Shown here one piece after another: positions 43,295-53,854 of a stretch of 64,000 nt of DNA. The position numbers and the translations under genes were made by a program. Positions within the stretch are counted from its first letter, which is position 1, and every line of letters begins with the position of its first letter. The stretch comes from Paenibacillus silagei (lineage in GTDB: Bacteria > Bacillota > Bacilli > Paenibacillales > Paenibacillaceae). The stretch lies in assembly GCF_017874735.1 (NCBI RefSeq), contig NZ_JAGGLV010000021.1:78618-142617 (forward strand), written 5' to 3'. The notes under the pieces are model-generated. The model made no database searches, had not been told where the DNA came from, and saw nothing but the letters and a program-made list of their open reading frames with translations.

Positions 43295-46200
43295 TTATTT
43301 TATATACTTTTTATACTCTTGTGGTGTTATTGGATGACTATGAATAGTTCCATCTGGACTTATTTCCACCCTAATATAAGGAGTTTCTATACCACTTTTA
43401 GCACCAATAATATCATCAAATTCATACACAACCCAAGGCTTTCCATTATTAACAAAGACACCTTGTTTCAATGCCTCTCTTTCAAGTTTCTCAACATTTG
43501 TCCCGTACTTAAATTTTGCAGGTCCACTTTTCGTTGACTCAACAACATTTTTCCAAGTAACATTTTTTTTGGCAAAATGCTTTGCATCATAAATTATGAA
43601 CTTAAACTTGACATCACCCATTACCTCATCCATGACTTGAGAAGCTTTCATCTTACTAAAGCCATGCGATTGCATTAATGCAAACAATGCTAGTTCTTGT
43701 TCTTTAGTTTGGGGAGTGAAATTTTTTGAGTAAGTATTATAACCTTTATAATAATCAGCATCTCTTTCTGTGTACACTTTGTCCCAAGCATAGGTCCATA
43801 GACCAAAGGTGAGATCATCCGAAACACCATTTAAGAAACCAGAGAGTTTATCTAACCAGTCATGACCTGTAGGATCTTTCCGAATCAAAGGATTATTCCC
43901 CACATACGTATAAAGGTTTTGACTCAAAGGATTATCAATCTGCCCCTCATACGTATCCTCATTTAAAAACCGCCCCATGCTCGGATCATAGTAGCGGGCA
44001 CGCAGGTAATACAGTCCGGTCTCCTCGTCATACACCTCTCCAGTATATTTGAAGGAATTAGACGTTTTCTCATCTTGGCTGGCGATATTCCCCCACTCAT
44101 CATACACATAGTTGTTAACAACCTTACCTGTGGTATCTACGATCTGTACCACATCACCATGTCCATTGTACAGGTAATAATAGTCTTTGACAGTGTTGTC
44201 CTTGACGTTCTTGTCCTTCTTCACCAATACCCGATCGCCGCGTACAAAATTCGCTTGCTCTACAAAATCACCATTGACGAGTTTCTCTTCCGAGATGACT
44301 TGACCCTGGAAGTTGTAGTTCACCTGGGTCTGGGTATTACCTTTGGTTTTCATAGACCGCATTCCATCTGCATAGTACTGGAAGCTGGTGCTGGCTCCGC
44401 CTTTGGTCACACTCGTTAAAGTATTTTGCAGATCATAGGTGTAGCTGGTATCCGCAGAATCCAGGCTTACGGTACTCGTATCGGACAACGTTAGACGATT
44501 GCCCCGTACATCATACGTATACGTCGTTTGGCCACCGTTCGGGCGGCTGATGGAGATCAGCCGGTTCAGCGCGTCGTAGCTGTAATTCGTTTTTTGAGCA
44601 GCGGCTCCGTTGCGTGATTCGCTTACAGAGATCCGGTTCCCGTTGTTGTCATAGCTATAGTTGTAACTGGACAGGCTTCCGCTTCCCTTAGTATTTTCCA
44701 TCGATTCCGTCCAGCCGAGTGCTTTGTTGTACGTATATGTGGTTATTAACTGGCTTCCATCCGTCAGTGTCGGATAGACAATCCGGTGAATCTGATTATT
44801 CGCATAATAACTGTACTGGGCATTTACAGAAGGGTCGCTATTTAAGGTCGAGCTTCCATTCGTCTGAACTTTGTCCAGCCGTTCCTTCTGGTATTGGTAA
44901 TTTGCAGAGAACCCCATATAGTTGTCTGTAATCTGTTTCATTCGCCCTAAGACATCGAGTTTGTTACCAATCCATGCGGTATGTGCACCCGACTGTGAAT
45001 ATAAACTGCGTAACTGCCCCAGACTATTCTGGGTTTGGGTATGTGAAGCGGTCTGTACCCCATTCATAAAGGCGATGACCGTTTGTTTATCCGAGCTACC
45101 ATCGCCGTAAATCATTTTGGTTTCCTGTGTTTGCGTTACATTATTAATATTTCCTCGAATCGTGCTTGTTTTCAGCTGACCGCTTTCGTCATATACATAC
45201 CCGAATGAACTGCCGTTACGGTCGGTTTTGGCGGCCAATTGCCCCAGATTATTATACGTGTAGCTCTCACTCTGCGAGGCACCATCCTGCTTGATGCTAG
45301 GCAGCCCCAGTTCGTTATAGGCCTTGGTGTTCAAGGTTTGCGGAGTACCACCTTTGGCTTGAATCGTAACCTTGGTTACTTGGCCGTTCCCGTCATAGCT
45401 GTAGTTCGTTGTCTGGTTCAAGGCATCCTTCAGGCTGATTAACCGGCCTAAAGCATCATACGCAAAGGAGGTAGTTACCCCATCTTCATTCAGATTGTGA
45501 TTAGGGTCAGTATACCCTGTAACATTCCCCATAATATCGTACCGATATGATTCGGCGATCCGTTGCTGATTTGTTGGCCAATCCTTGTAGGTAGCCGCTG
45601 ACAGCTTGTTCCCCCAAGGATCATAGCTCTGCTCTACGTAATTCAGCTTTTCTTCGTTAGTATGATCCTTAATATAACTAGTGCTGGTACGCGTTTTGAA
45701 ATTGTAGTCGCTGATCATCTGATCATCATTGGCATTGTTGGCACGGTTCTGACGGCCCCAGCCATCATAGCTGGCGGTAAGCGTATTTCCCGCGGGATCG
45801 ATGGAATATACCGGCCGGCTCCATTCATCATAATGGTATTGCGTTTGGGTATACCTTTCTACATTAGGATCATATCGTTCTTCGAGCAGAGCTTGTCCCA
45901 GTCCATTGTAAAACACAATACCGTACGTCTTGACAGTGTTTCCATTAGAGGTTTGGGTCACACTGTGAATGGTGTCAACAACGAAACTTTTCGTTCCGGC
46001 ATTGACAGCATCATAGTTTGTAGAGACTTGATTATTTGTGTATTTATACTCTTCCGTCTCACTGTAGCTTATTCCGTTAGTATTCGTATAATTGGGTTTC
46101 GTAATCTTCAACAATCTGCCTAGCTCATCATAAACATAACTTCTAGTTTGATTATTCCCATCCGTTTCACGAACAAGCTTGCCCAAACCCAGATCATACC

Positions 46201-48826
46201 CCATTGTTTTGCTTATGATTTGCTGAGCCGGTTGACCAATATCAATATAATCCTCTTGCTTTGTTGGGTAAGCATACCCGGTTTCTGCTCCAAAAGTCGT
46301 TGCGGTTTTACGGGCTATCATGCCCCCCGCTGTCTTAAGAATAGCAGTCATCTTATGGAGGCTACCCGATCCATCCCCTGCGTTCTCATAGACATACTCT
46401 GTCGCTTCACCCAACGGATTCATCGTATTTTGTAATCTGCCTTGAGCAGTGTAACTATACGTTTGGCTTTTTGGAACGGAATCACTCTCATTTTGATACC
46501 TAGACTGCGAAGCGATAAAATGAAAGCTCGGATCATAGGTATAACGAGTCGTGTACTTTTCTTTTAGAGCCACATCATTTCGTTGTACCACATTCAATGG
46601 AACCGTTTGAGAAGTTACATACCCTAGAGCATCATAGCTTATGTCTGTAAATAGTTGATTGGGATTGGGATCCGCATCTCCTTGATACTCTAGCTGCTCT
46701 ATAGAAGTAGGGGTATACTTGAAATTGGGTTGGAATCCTGTGTATCGTTCCACCTTGCGTTCTCCTGCATTTGCTCCCGCAAGAATTGTTTCATCCACTG
46801 ATACCATTTGCCGTTCATGATTATATGCGGTTGTCACTTTCTCGATTTGTTGTCCGGATTTGTCTAATTGAATGGCCGCACTGGAAAAGGTATATCCATC
46901 AGGAAGTACCATTTCGTTTCCTTTTTCCACTAGTAATGTCGGAAAACCCGAATAATCCCCATTATATTCATAATTGATTCTATTGTTAATTTCTTGCACG
47001 CCATTTTGTTTTAAAATCACATCATACCGGCTCATAATTCGGCTTTGCTCGATTAAGCCTTCATTCCCAAGATTATGCACCGCTTTCTCCGGTACATACA
47101 CGGTCTCAGAGGTAGAATTATACTTTACTTTTGTTAAAATAAGATTGGCTGTATACGTCGAATACATGGACGGAATGCTACGATGATAATAATCAAAATT
47201 ATACATGGCCCCCTGATAATTAAATTCTGTGACGACTTTCCCTTCTATATCAATTTTCGATAGGGCTGAAAGCATTTCTCCAGTTGAGGACATGAATAGA
47301 TTATCTTGCGTATACGTGATCCTTTGCACGGCACGTTGGCTCGGATCTTTCACCGTAACAATAAGAGACTCTAAAACTGGTTTTGTAGGTGTCGAGTATA
47401 CATAGTCAAATTCCAGGGTCCGTCCGATCGTATCCGTTATTTTTTTAAGTGCCCGTTCTCCATTCGTTCCCTCTAACATACCGTATTCATAAGTTATCTT
47501 ATTTCCAAATCGATCTACTTTTTGGTATAACTCTCCGTAGTTACTCGGCCAAGTATCACGCATCGTATAGTATTCTCGTGAATGATCCGAACGTTCGACA
47601 TAGAGTTCTTCATTCTGCGAAGAATAATATACTTTAGCGTCTCCTTTTTGATAATCTTTTAAATTCAGAAGACTGTATCCATCTGCTCCAAATTCATTTG
47701 TTTGCCTAAGTTCATAGACTCCTCCTTCCCCATCATGATAATAGATTTGACTATTGTCCGTATCAACATAGGGAATTCGGAAGGACCATCCCAGTCCCAA
47801 CTGATTTCGCCTCAGATTATATTCATAAATTTCCCTGGTATTCACAGGAGTTCCATACTCATTGGTGGCATTAGGAAGATAAGGACTGGCTTGATTGGAA
47901 CTGTATACGACCCCCAGATTCAAGTCAAGGCCATCACGTCCAGGAAGTGAGAGTTGATTACTTTTCCAGGTTAAGGTTCCTGTAGCCGGATCGATTGCTT
48001 CATTGGTTTCGTAATGATCAGAATATTGTTCTTTAAAGGTCTGATTAATCACTTTCATTCCATTGCCATTAAGTAGACTTGCAATATTCTGGTTTAGTTT
48101 ATATAGAACACGCTGAGGAAGATCCGAATCTGTCTCGTTATATACCGCATCGATAATACTTGCACGCTCTCTATGTAAGGAGAACGTACCAGATTCTATT
48201 GGATATACGTCTTCTGTTACAGTTTTTGAACTGGATGAACCTGACATCTTCGTTGTTAAACTGGCTTCAAGCTCAACCCAAGACATTGATTTCAGTTGTT
48301 GTTCTTCCCAAAGCTTCAGAGGAGGCATATCTAATAGATCTTGTAAAAAAGCTATCGCGTACATATCTTTGATACGAGCACCGTCTGCAGCAAGTTCTTC
48401 GACAATCTCTGTACTCAAATAAGGTTCTTGGATGCTTCCAAACTGCTCACTATAATGAAGAGCGAGCAGGCGAAGCTCTGGCTCCTCTTCTAAGATGTTA
48501 AAAGGTTTAGGGGGAGTAGGATTTCCGTCTTCTGTTAAATATACATCTTTCATGACGGAAGCCTCGGAAACCGTCTGCTTGTAGGAGAAATCAGTCCGCT
48601 CTTTGAAATCTACTGAAGGTGCAGTTGGCTGAGGTTCAGGTCTTTTAGAAAACTCTGGACTTGGTGTAGCAGAAGGTGTGGGAACAGCAGCAACTTTTGA
48701 AACCGCAGGTGAGTTTTGTGCCCCTTCAGCATATGCTGATCCTTGCAAGGGAGGAAATGAGCTCCATACTAAGGAAATAGATAAAATAATAATCAACCAG
48801 CGATTGAGTGACGATTTAGTTCTCAT
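43295..48826 (-). CDS. RHS/YD-repeat polymorphic toxin A, tip of unknown type
   Basis: A secreted 1843-aa RHS protein. Signal peptide 1-33 (ends GSAYA), Pro-rich linker (45-75), entry block near 265-310 (INQTFKEQYSDHYETNEAID, LSLPGRDGLDLNLGVVY), then YD repeats to about 1610 and the core end YYDPSMGRFLNEDT and NPLIRKDPTGH. The tip of about 190 aa has FKYGTNVEKLEREALKQGVF, WVVYEFDDIIGAKSGIETPY, and GTIHSHPITPQEYKKYIK at the very end; GTIHxHPI is its most distinctive motif. I cannot assign an activity; a nuclease is possible given the His-rich end. The SD AGGAG is 9 bases from the ATG. It is the last large gene of cluster A. Confidence 0.85.
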   Translation of the reverse strand: MRTKSSLNRWLIIILSISLVWSSFPPLQGSAYAEGAQNSPAVSKVAAVPTPSATPSPEFSKRPEPQPTAPSVDFKERTDFSYKQTVSEASVMKDVYLTEDGNPTPPKPFNILEEEPELRLLALHYSEQFGSIQEPYLSTEIVEELAADGARIKDMYAIAFLQDLLDMPPLKLWEEQQLKSMSWVELEASLTTKMSGSSSSKTVTEDVYPIESGTFSLHRERASIIDAVYNETDSDLPQRVLYKLNQNIASLLNGNGMKVINQTFKEQYSDHYETNEAIDPATGTLTWKSNQLSLPGRDGLDLNLGVVYSSNQASPYLPNATNEYGTPVNTREIYEYNLRRNQLGLGWSFRIPYVDTDNSQIYYHDGEGGVYELRQTNEFGADGYSLLNLKDYQKGDAKVYYSSQNEELYVERSDHSREYYTMRDTWPSNYGELYQKVDRFGNKITYEYGMLEGTNGERALKKITDTIGRTLEFDYVYSTPTKPVLESLIVTVKDPSQRAVQRITYTQDNLFMSSTGEMLSALSKIDIEGKVVTEFNYQGAMYNFDYYHRSIPSMYSTYTANLILTKVKYNSTSETVYVPEKAVHNLGNEGLIEQSRIMSRYDVILKQNGVQEINNRINYEYNGDYSGFPTLLVEKGNEMVLPDGYTFSSAAIQLDKSGQQIEKVTTAYNHERQMVSVDETILAGANAGERKVERYTGFQPNFKYTPTSIEQLEYQGDADPNPNQLFTDISYDALGYVTSQTVPLNVVQRNDVALKEKYTTRYTYDPSFHFIASQSRYQNESDSVPKSQTYSYTAQGRLQNTMNPLGEATEYVYENAGDGSGSLHKMTAILKTAGGMIARKTATTFGAETGYAYPTKQEDYIDIGQPAQQIISKTMGYDLGLGKLVRETDGNNQTRSYVYDELGRLLKITKPNYTNTNGISYSETEEYKYTNNQVSTNYDAVNAGTKSFVVDTIHSVTQTSNGNTVKTYGIVFYNGLGQALLEERYDPNVERYTQTQYHYDEWSRPVYSIDPAGNTLTASYDGWGRQNRANNANDDQMISDYNFKTRTSTSYIKDHTNEEKLNYVEQSYDPWGNKLSAATYKDWPTNQQRIAESYRYDIMGNVTGYTDPNHNLNEDGVTTSFAYDALGRLISLKDALNQTTNYSYDGNGQVTKVTIQAKGGTPQTLNTKAYNELGLPSIKQDGASQSESYTYNNLGQLAAKTDRNGSSFGYVYDESGQLKTSTIRGNINNVTQTQETKMIYGDGSSDKQTVIAFMNGVQTASHTQTQNSLGQLRSLYSQSGAHTAWIGNKLDVLGRMKQITDNYMGFSANYQYQKERLDKVQTNGSSTLNSDPSVNAQYSYYANNQIHRIVYPTLTDGSQLITTYTYNKALGWTESMENTKGSGSLSSYNYSYDNNGNRISVSESRNGAAAQKTNYSYDALNRLISISRPNGGQTTYTYDVRGNRLTLSDTSTVSLDSADTSYTYDLQNTLTSVTKGGASTSFQYYADGMRSMKTKGNTQTQVNYNFQGQVISEEKLVNGDFVEQANFVRGDRVLVKKDKNVKDNTVKDYYYLYNGHGDVVQIVDTTGKVVNNYVYDEWGNIASQDEKTSNSFKYTGEVYDEETGLYYLRARYYDPSMGRFLNEDTYEGQIDNPLSQNLYTYVGNNPLIRKDPTGHDWLDKLSGFLNGVSDDLTFGLWTYAWDKVYTERDADYYKGYNTYSKNFTPQTKEQELALFALMQSHGFSKMKASQVMDEVMGDVKFKFIIYDAKHFAKKNVTWKNVVESTKSGPAKFKYGTNVEKLEREALKQGVFVNNGKPWVVYEFDDIIGAKSGIETPYIRVEISPDGTIHSHPITPQEYKKYIK

Positions 48827-48861
48827 GGATGAGTTCTCCTGTCGTAATATATTTGATTAAA

Positions 48862-50478
48862 CTATTGCAAAGTATAATTTATAGATGGAGTCCATTTGGT
48901 AGCATCGTACCCATAATTACCATTTTGGTTGACGATAAAATAGATGGAGTCTCCCTTTGTCACATTAACATTAATGTCTGTTGTCACTCCTATGGCATCA
49001 TCACCTTTTATACTTTGCCAGCCATTTGAAGGCCACACTTGTGTATTGTTCTTCATTATCTTTACACGAACTCCATCCCCTTGCAGGTTAACCGGGTGTT
49101 TGGCTACCCTTCCTGCGATACGTATAGAACCGGTTTGGGGCACAATCCATTTAAGCACAGCATCATTACCTTCTGGATGCATCCAATCCTTGCTGACGAT
49201 GTTCCAGTTTTGTTCCCCTCTCCATCTTAATTCAGCCGGGTCCCATGTCATGTCCTTATACTGGGTTCCATTCCATTGTTGGTAGTACCAGTTGTTCTTT
49301 CCCTGCTCAGGGCCAAATGCGGATGCCATCTTCTCAATATAGGCAATCGACGGATTCCATTTAGTCCCATCATAGAGCTGATCACCATTCTGGTTGACAA
49401 CAAAATAGAGGGAGTCCCCCTTTGTCACATTAATATTCAGGTTCGCCGTCACTCCGATAGCATCATCGCCTTTTATACTTTGCCAACCTGCTGAGGGCCA
49501 GATTTGTGTACTGTTTTTCAAGATTTTCACTCGAACCCCATCCCCTTGCAGATTAACCGGATGTTTGGCTACCCTCCCTGAGATACGAATGGAACCGGTT
49601 TGGGGGGCAACCCATTTAAGCACAGCATCATTGCCATCCGGATGCATCCACTCCTTACTGACAATATTCCAGATTTGCTCCCCTCTCCATCTTGATTCAA
49701 CCGAATCCCATGTCATGTCTTTATACTGGATTCCGTTCCATAATTGGTAGTACCAGTTGTTCCTTCCCTGCTCAGAGCCAAATGCTGTTGAAGCTTTTTC
49801 AATATATGTAATTGACGGTGACCATTGAGTGGCATCATATCCTATGGTTCCATTTTGATTAACAATGAAATAGATAGAGTCCCCATTGGTCACATTAATG
49901 TTTACGTCCGTTGTCACTCCGATCGCATCATCACCTTGTATACTCTCCCAACCTGTTGAGGGCCAAACTTGTGTGGTGTTCTTCATAATCTTTACGCGAA
50001 CTCCATCCCCTTGCAGATTAACCGGATGTTTGGCTACTCTTCCTGCGATACGTATGGTACCCGTTTGAGGCGCAACCCATTTAAGCACGGCGTCATTGCC
50101 ATCCGGATGCATCCATTCCTTGCTGACGATGTTCCAGTTTTGTTCCCCTCTCCATCTTGATTCAACCGGGTCCCATGTCATATCCTTGTACTGGACTCCG
50201 TCCCATAGCTGGTAGTACCAGTTGTTCTCTCCCTGTCTGGAACCGAAGGCTGTCTGCAATTCAAAATACGGTTCTCCAGAATTCTTAGATACTAGATTTC
50301 CATTGTTATCGTAGAAGTAGCGTTCCGTCTCTCCGGTCAATTCACTTTTTTGTGCCAATCTACCATTAGCATCATAATAGTAGAAGGTAGCGGCAGACGC
50401 AGAATTCAAAATAGTGAAAGAAAGCATTAAGAGAACAACTGTAAAAACAAATGGATTTGCAGATAAAGATTTTCGCAT
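48862..50478 (-). CDS. YD-tagged secreted protein, three domains of unnamed type, N-terminal tag
   Basis: A 538-aa protein: signal peptide (1-29, ends SASA), YD tag (YYYDANGRLAQKSELTG, then YFYDNNGNLVSK), and three closely similar repeats of about 150 aa. Each begins with AFGxxQGxNNWYYQxWxGxQY and contains MTWDPVESRWRGEQNWNIVS, RVAKHPVNLQGDGVRVKI, GDDAIGVTxDxNxNVT and FIVNQNGxxGYDATxW. This looks like a beta-sandwich module of the kind found in bacterial surface and sugar-active proteins, but I cannot name it. The SD GAGGAG is 4 bases from the ATG. Confidence 0.75.
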   Translation of the reverse strand: MRKSLSANPFVFTVVLLMLSFTILNSASAATFYYYDANGRLAQKSELTGETERYFYDNNGNLVSKNSGEPYFELQTAFGSRQGENNWYYQLWDGVQYKDMTWDPVESRWRGEQNWNIVSKEWMHPDGNDAVLKWVAPQTGTIRIAGRVAKHPVNLQGDGVRVKIMKNTTQVWPSTGWESIQGDDAIGVTTDVNINVTNGDSIYFIVNQNGTIGYDATQWSPSITYIEKASTAFGSEQGRNNWYYQLWNGIQYKDMTWDSVESRWRGEQIWNIVSKEWMHPDGNDAVLKWVAPQTGSIRISGRVAKHPVNLQGDGVRVKILKNSTQIWPSAGWQSIKGDDAIGVTANLNINVTKGDSLYFVVNQNGDQLYDGTKWNPSIAYIEKMASAFGPEQGKNNWYYQQWNGTQYKDMTWDPAELRWRGEQNWNIVSKDWMHPEGNDAVLKWIVPQTGSIRIAGRVAKHPVNLQGDGVRVKIMKNNTQVWPSNGWQSIKGDDAIGVTTDINVNVTKGDSIYFIVNQNGNYGYDATKWTPSINYTLQ

Positions 50479-50527
50479 TAGACTCCTCGATTCTTAGGTT
50501 AAATTAGATACTCTTGTACTTGTATGA

Positions 50528-52369
50528 TTAGGATTTATTGATCCCGAACTCACTAAGTTGAAAATAAAAACCTCCGTTATCATCGGTACCCAGTTTGGTC
50601 GCATATACACGTACATACCGTGCCAAAATGGGAGCATTGAAGGTGAACGTTTTAATATTCCCATTGTTAACATAGCCGGTGTAAGACTGTCCCTTTACGT
50701 CTGTCCAAACTTTACCGTCTATGCTGCTCTGTATTTTAAAATCAACCGGAAAACCCAATGTTGCTCTTGGAATCAGTTGAATGCCAGCAATTTTTTGGAG
50801 CATACCGGAATCTACAGCTACCCACTCTGTACTTGTTGACGGATAGCGCGCAATACTTGACCACATGGTTGAAGTGTTTTGGTCTACCAGCCTTGATGCG
50901 GACCAGCCATTCAGTGCAGAAGAGACAGATACGGTTGACAATTTGACCTTAATCTCAGCAAGCTGGAAATAGTATCCTCCATTGTCATCCGTACCAAGCT
51001 TGGTAGCATATACCCTTATAAAGCGGTCAATAACAGGAGCATCAAAGTTGAACGTTTGAACAGATCCATTGTTGACATATCCTGTGTAGGACTGCCCCGG
51101 GATATCTGTCCAAGTCTTAGCATCGCTACTGCTCTGTATTTTAAAGTCAACCGGAAAGCCCAATGTTCCCCTTGGATATAAATGAATTCCTCCTATCATC
51201 TGAATACTCCCAGAATCTACAATGATCCACTCTGTACTCAACGCTGGATAACGCGCTACACTTGACCAGGTTGTTGTAGCATTCTGATCCACGAGTCTGG
51301 ACGCAGGCCAGCCGTTTATTTCAGAAGACACTGCTACAGTTGACAGATTGACCTTAATCTCAGCAAGCTGAAAATAGTATCCCCCATTGTCATCCGTTCC
51401 AAGCTTGGTAGCATAAACCCTTACATAGCGGTCAATGACAGGAGCATCAAAGTTGAATGTTTGTACAGATCCATTGTTGATATAACCTCTGTAGGCCTGT
51501 CCCGGGATATCTGTCCAAGACTTAGCATCACTACTGCTCTGTATTCTAAAATCTACCGGAAATCCCAATGTTCCTCTTGGATATAGCTCAACTCCTCCTA
51601 TCATCTGTATGCTCCCAGAATCTAAGACGATCCATTCTGTACTCTCAGCCGGATATCGCGCTATGCTTGACCAGGTTGTTGTAGCATTCTGATCTACCAG
51701 TCTGGACGCAGGCCACCCCCCAGTTGTGGATGAAGTCGCAACCGTAGAAGGCTTAATCTTAATTTCAGCAAGCTGGAAATAAAATTGTCCGTTATCGTCC
51801 TTTCCCAACTTCGTGGCATATACTCTTATGTATCTTGCAATTACCGGTGCTTCAAACTGAAAAGAATGAGTCGAACCGTCATTGACAAAATTGCTGTAGG
51901 TCTGACCAGGGAGATCTGTCCAAGCCACTGCGTCGTCACTAGACTGTATTTTGAAGTTTACCGGAAAAGACAGCTTCCCCCTTGGAGTTAATTCGACTCC
52001 GCCTACAATACCACTTTTGCCTAGGTCAGCAGCTACCCATTCCATATCGCCTTCGTTACCTCTATTTACACTTGACCATACTGTTGCCGAATTGTTGTCC
52101 CTAAGTTTGTAAGGCTCCCAGCCCTCTATACTAGAAGAAGTAAAAACAGTGTATCCTGTAGAAGCAATCTTTCGTTTGAGATTCCCGTTACGGTCATATA
52201 CATAATAGAAACTATTGTTGTTTGAATCTATTGTGTAATCTAGTCTGCTCCCCCCAGAATCATAATGATAGATTGTCGTGTTAAGATTATTAGATGATTC
52301 AGCATTCACAGAGATGGAGGTTAAAATAAGAATTAAAAACATCAAACCCATTATTTTATAGCCTTTCAT
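50528..52369 (-). CDS. YD-tagged secreted protein with four F5/8 type C (discoidin) domains
   Basis: A 613-aa protein: signal peptide (1-23), YD tag (YHYDSGGSRLDYTIDSN, then YVYDRNGNLKRK), and four discoidin/CBM32-like domains of about 135 aa. Each has SRLVDQNxTTxWSSxARYP, TEWIxVDSGSIQMIGG, FPVDFxIQSSxDxxxWTDI and RYVRVYATKLGTDDNGGYYF. CBM32-type domains bind galactose-like and other sugars. Repeats 2 and 3 are most alike. The SD (AGAGGAT) is about 10 bases upstream. It lies between the FG-GAP gene and the gene at 48862. Confidence 0.8.
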   Translation of the reverse strand: MKGYKIMGLMFLILILTSISVNAESSNNLNTTIYHYDSGGSRLDYTIDSNNNSFYYVYDRNGNLKRKIASTGYTVFTSSSIEGWEPYKLRDNNSATVWSSVNRGNEGDMEWVAADLGKSGIVGGVELTPRGKLSFPVNFKIQSSDDAVAWTDLPGQTYSNFVNDGSTHSFQFEAPVIARYIRVYATKLGKDDNGQFYFQLAEIKIKPSTVATSSTTGGWPASRLVDQNATTTWSSIARYPAESTEWIVLDSGSIQMIGGVELYPRGTLGFPVDFRIQSSSDAKSWTDIPGQAYRGYINNGSVQTFNFDAPVIDRYVRVYATKLGTDDNGGYYFQLAEIKVNLSTVAVSSEINGWPASRLVDQNATTTWSSVARYPALSTEWIIVDSGSIQMIGGIHLYPRGTLGFPVDFKIQSSSDAKTWTDIPGQSYTGYVNNGSVQTFNFDAPVIDRFIRVYATKLGTDDNGGYYFQLAEIKVKLSTVSVSSALNGWSASRLVDQNTSTMWSSIARYPSTSTEWVAVDSGMLQKIAGIQLIPRATLGFPVDFKIQSSIDGKVWTDVKGQSYTGYVNNGNIKTFTFNAPILARYVRVYATKLGTDDNGGFYFQLSEFGINKS

Positions 52370-52428
52370 TTCAATCTCTATCCTCTCTTAAATTAGGTTT
52401 TTTGAACCATCGAGATAAAAGATATAAA

Positions 52429-53811
52429 TCATTTCTTCTCCACTTTCAGTAAATTACCGTTCTTATCATATGTATATTGGATTGTTGATCCGTCTGGCAG
52501 GATAGTACGCAGAAGCTGGCCTGCTGCATTATACTCATGCTGAAGTTGATTAAAATCCGTACTGACTGCAACGCGTACAAAACCTGCTTCCCGGCCGCTT
52601 CCCTTAATGATCAAGTCCCCTCTTCCGTCGCCACTCACATCGCTGAACCATAAATCATCACTATCAATCATTCTACTGCCAGAGTTCCAGGTCCAGTAAG
52701 GATAGCCACTTCCAGTACTCAAGGATGCATACAACCAGCCATCGTTATATCCCACATTTTTACCAACCGATATCATATCGGCCTTACCATCGCCATTAAT
52801 ATCTGTGAACCACATGGTTCCGCTGTCGTCGATCATTCGTTTGCCGCTGTTCCATGTCCAGTAGGCATAGCCTGCTCCATTACTTAATGAGACGAACACA
52901 TATCCAGCATTGGCTGTGCCAGGCTGACCTTTGGAGATCATATCGGCTTTGCCGTCTCCATTGACATCAGCAAACCACTGAACATCGTTGTCATTAACCA
53001 TTCGTACCCCCGATGTCCAGGTCCATGGATTATAACCGCTCCCGGTGCTTAAAGAGACATACATCTGACCAGCATTGATTGCGCCCGGATGCCCTTTTGC
53101 GATCAAATCTGCTTTACCATCGCCATTCACATCTGCAAAACAAGCTGTATCTAGGGGATTGAGCATTTTGATTGAGGACGTCCAGGTCCAAGGCTGATAA
53201 CCCGAACCCGTGCTTAATGACACGTATATGTATCCCTCATTCCAGGCACCTGCCTGTCCGACTGAGATTAGATCTGCCCTGCCATCTCCGTTGACATCCT
53301 CAATCCATAATGGACTATGATCATCAAGCATCCGAATGCCAGAGTTCCAGGTCCAAGGCTGGTAGCCGTTCCCAGTACTCAAAGAAACGTACACAACCCC
53401 CGCATTCCACGCCCCTGGTTCCCCTTTAGTGATAAGATCTGCCTTACCATCCCCGTTCACATCAGCGAACCACATCGAGCTATGGTCATCGATCATACGG
53501 GTGCCGGAATTCCACGTCCATGGCTGAAATCCAGTTCCGGTGCTTAAAGCAACATAGACAACTCCAGCATTCCACGCCCCTGCCTCACCTTTGGAGATCA
53601 GATCCTTCTTGCCATCCCCGTTCACATCCTCGAACCACATTTGACTATTGTCATCGATCATACGGCTAGTTGTGCTCCAGCTCCATGGGTGGTAACCAAT
53701 ATGTTTATTTAGATTGGTGGTTCCGGCTGCAGAAGAAATTGTACTGATACTACTTGAACAAAGTATAGTGATGATGGCCAGAAAAAAATTTTTGTATTTT
53801 TTGAAATTCAT
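52429..53811 (-). CDS. YD-tagged secreted protein with seven FG-GAP repeats, C-terminal tag; first gene of cluster A
   Basis: A 460-aa protein: signal peptide (1-29), seven repeats of about 52 aa (RMIDDxSxMWFxDVNGDGKAD, then GxVYVSLSTGxGYxPWTWNS), and the C-terminal YD tag (HEYNAAGQLLRTILPDGS, then YTYDKNGNLLKV). Each repeat has a calcium-binding DxNGDGKxD loop. The family is that of the cluster C protein at 22306-24312, but there the tag is N-terminal. Start 53811 (AAGGA 12 bases upstream) gives a clean signal peptide. The longer frame to 53859 begins in the promoter -10 region, although GGAG is 9 bases from it, so it is not excluded. Confidence 0.75.
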   Translation of the reverse strand: MNFKKYKNFFLAIITILCSSSISTISSAAGTTNLNKHIGYHPWSWSTTSRMIDDNSQMWFEDVNGDGKKDLISKGEAGAWNAGVVYVALSTGTGFQPWTWNSGTRMIDDHSSMWFADVNGDGKADLITKGEPGAWNAGVVYVSLSTGNGYQPWTWNSGIRMLDDHSPLWIEDVNGDGRADLISVGQAGAWNEGYIYVSLSTGSGYQPWTWTSSIKMLNPLDTACFADVNGDGKADLIAKGHPGAINAGQMYVSLSTGSGYNPWTWTSGVRMVNDNDVQWFADVNGDGKADMISKGQPGTANAGYVFVSLSNGAGYAYWTWNSGKRMIDDSGTMWFTDINGDGKADMISVGKNVGYNDGWLYASLSTGSGYPYWTWNSGSRMIDSDDLWFSDVSGDGRGDLIIKGSGREAGFVRVAVSTDFNQLQHEYNAAGQLLRTILPDGSTIQYTYDKNGNLLKVEKK

Positions 53812-53854
53812 GTTAGTTTTAAGTCCTTTCTTTAATTGATTGACTTCCTCACTC

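Noticed and set aside
11008..48860. Plus-strand ORFs of 60-180 codons opposite the RHS and tagged genes
   Set aside because: They are shadows of high-quality minus-strand genes: no SD sites, no recognisable domains, and composition follows the opposite codon pattern.
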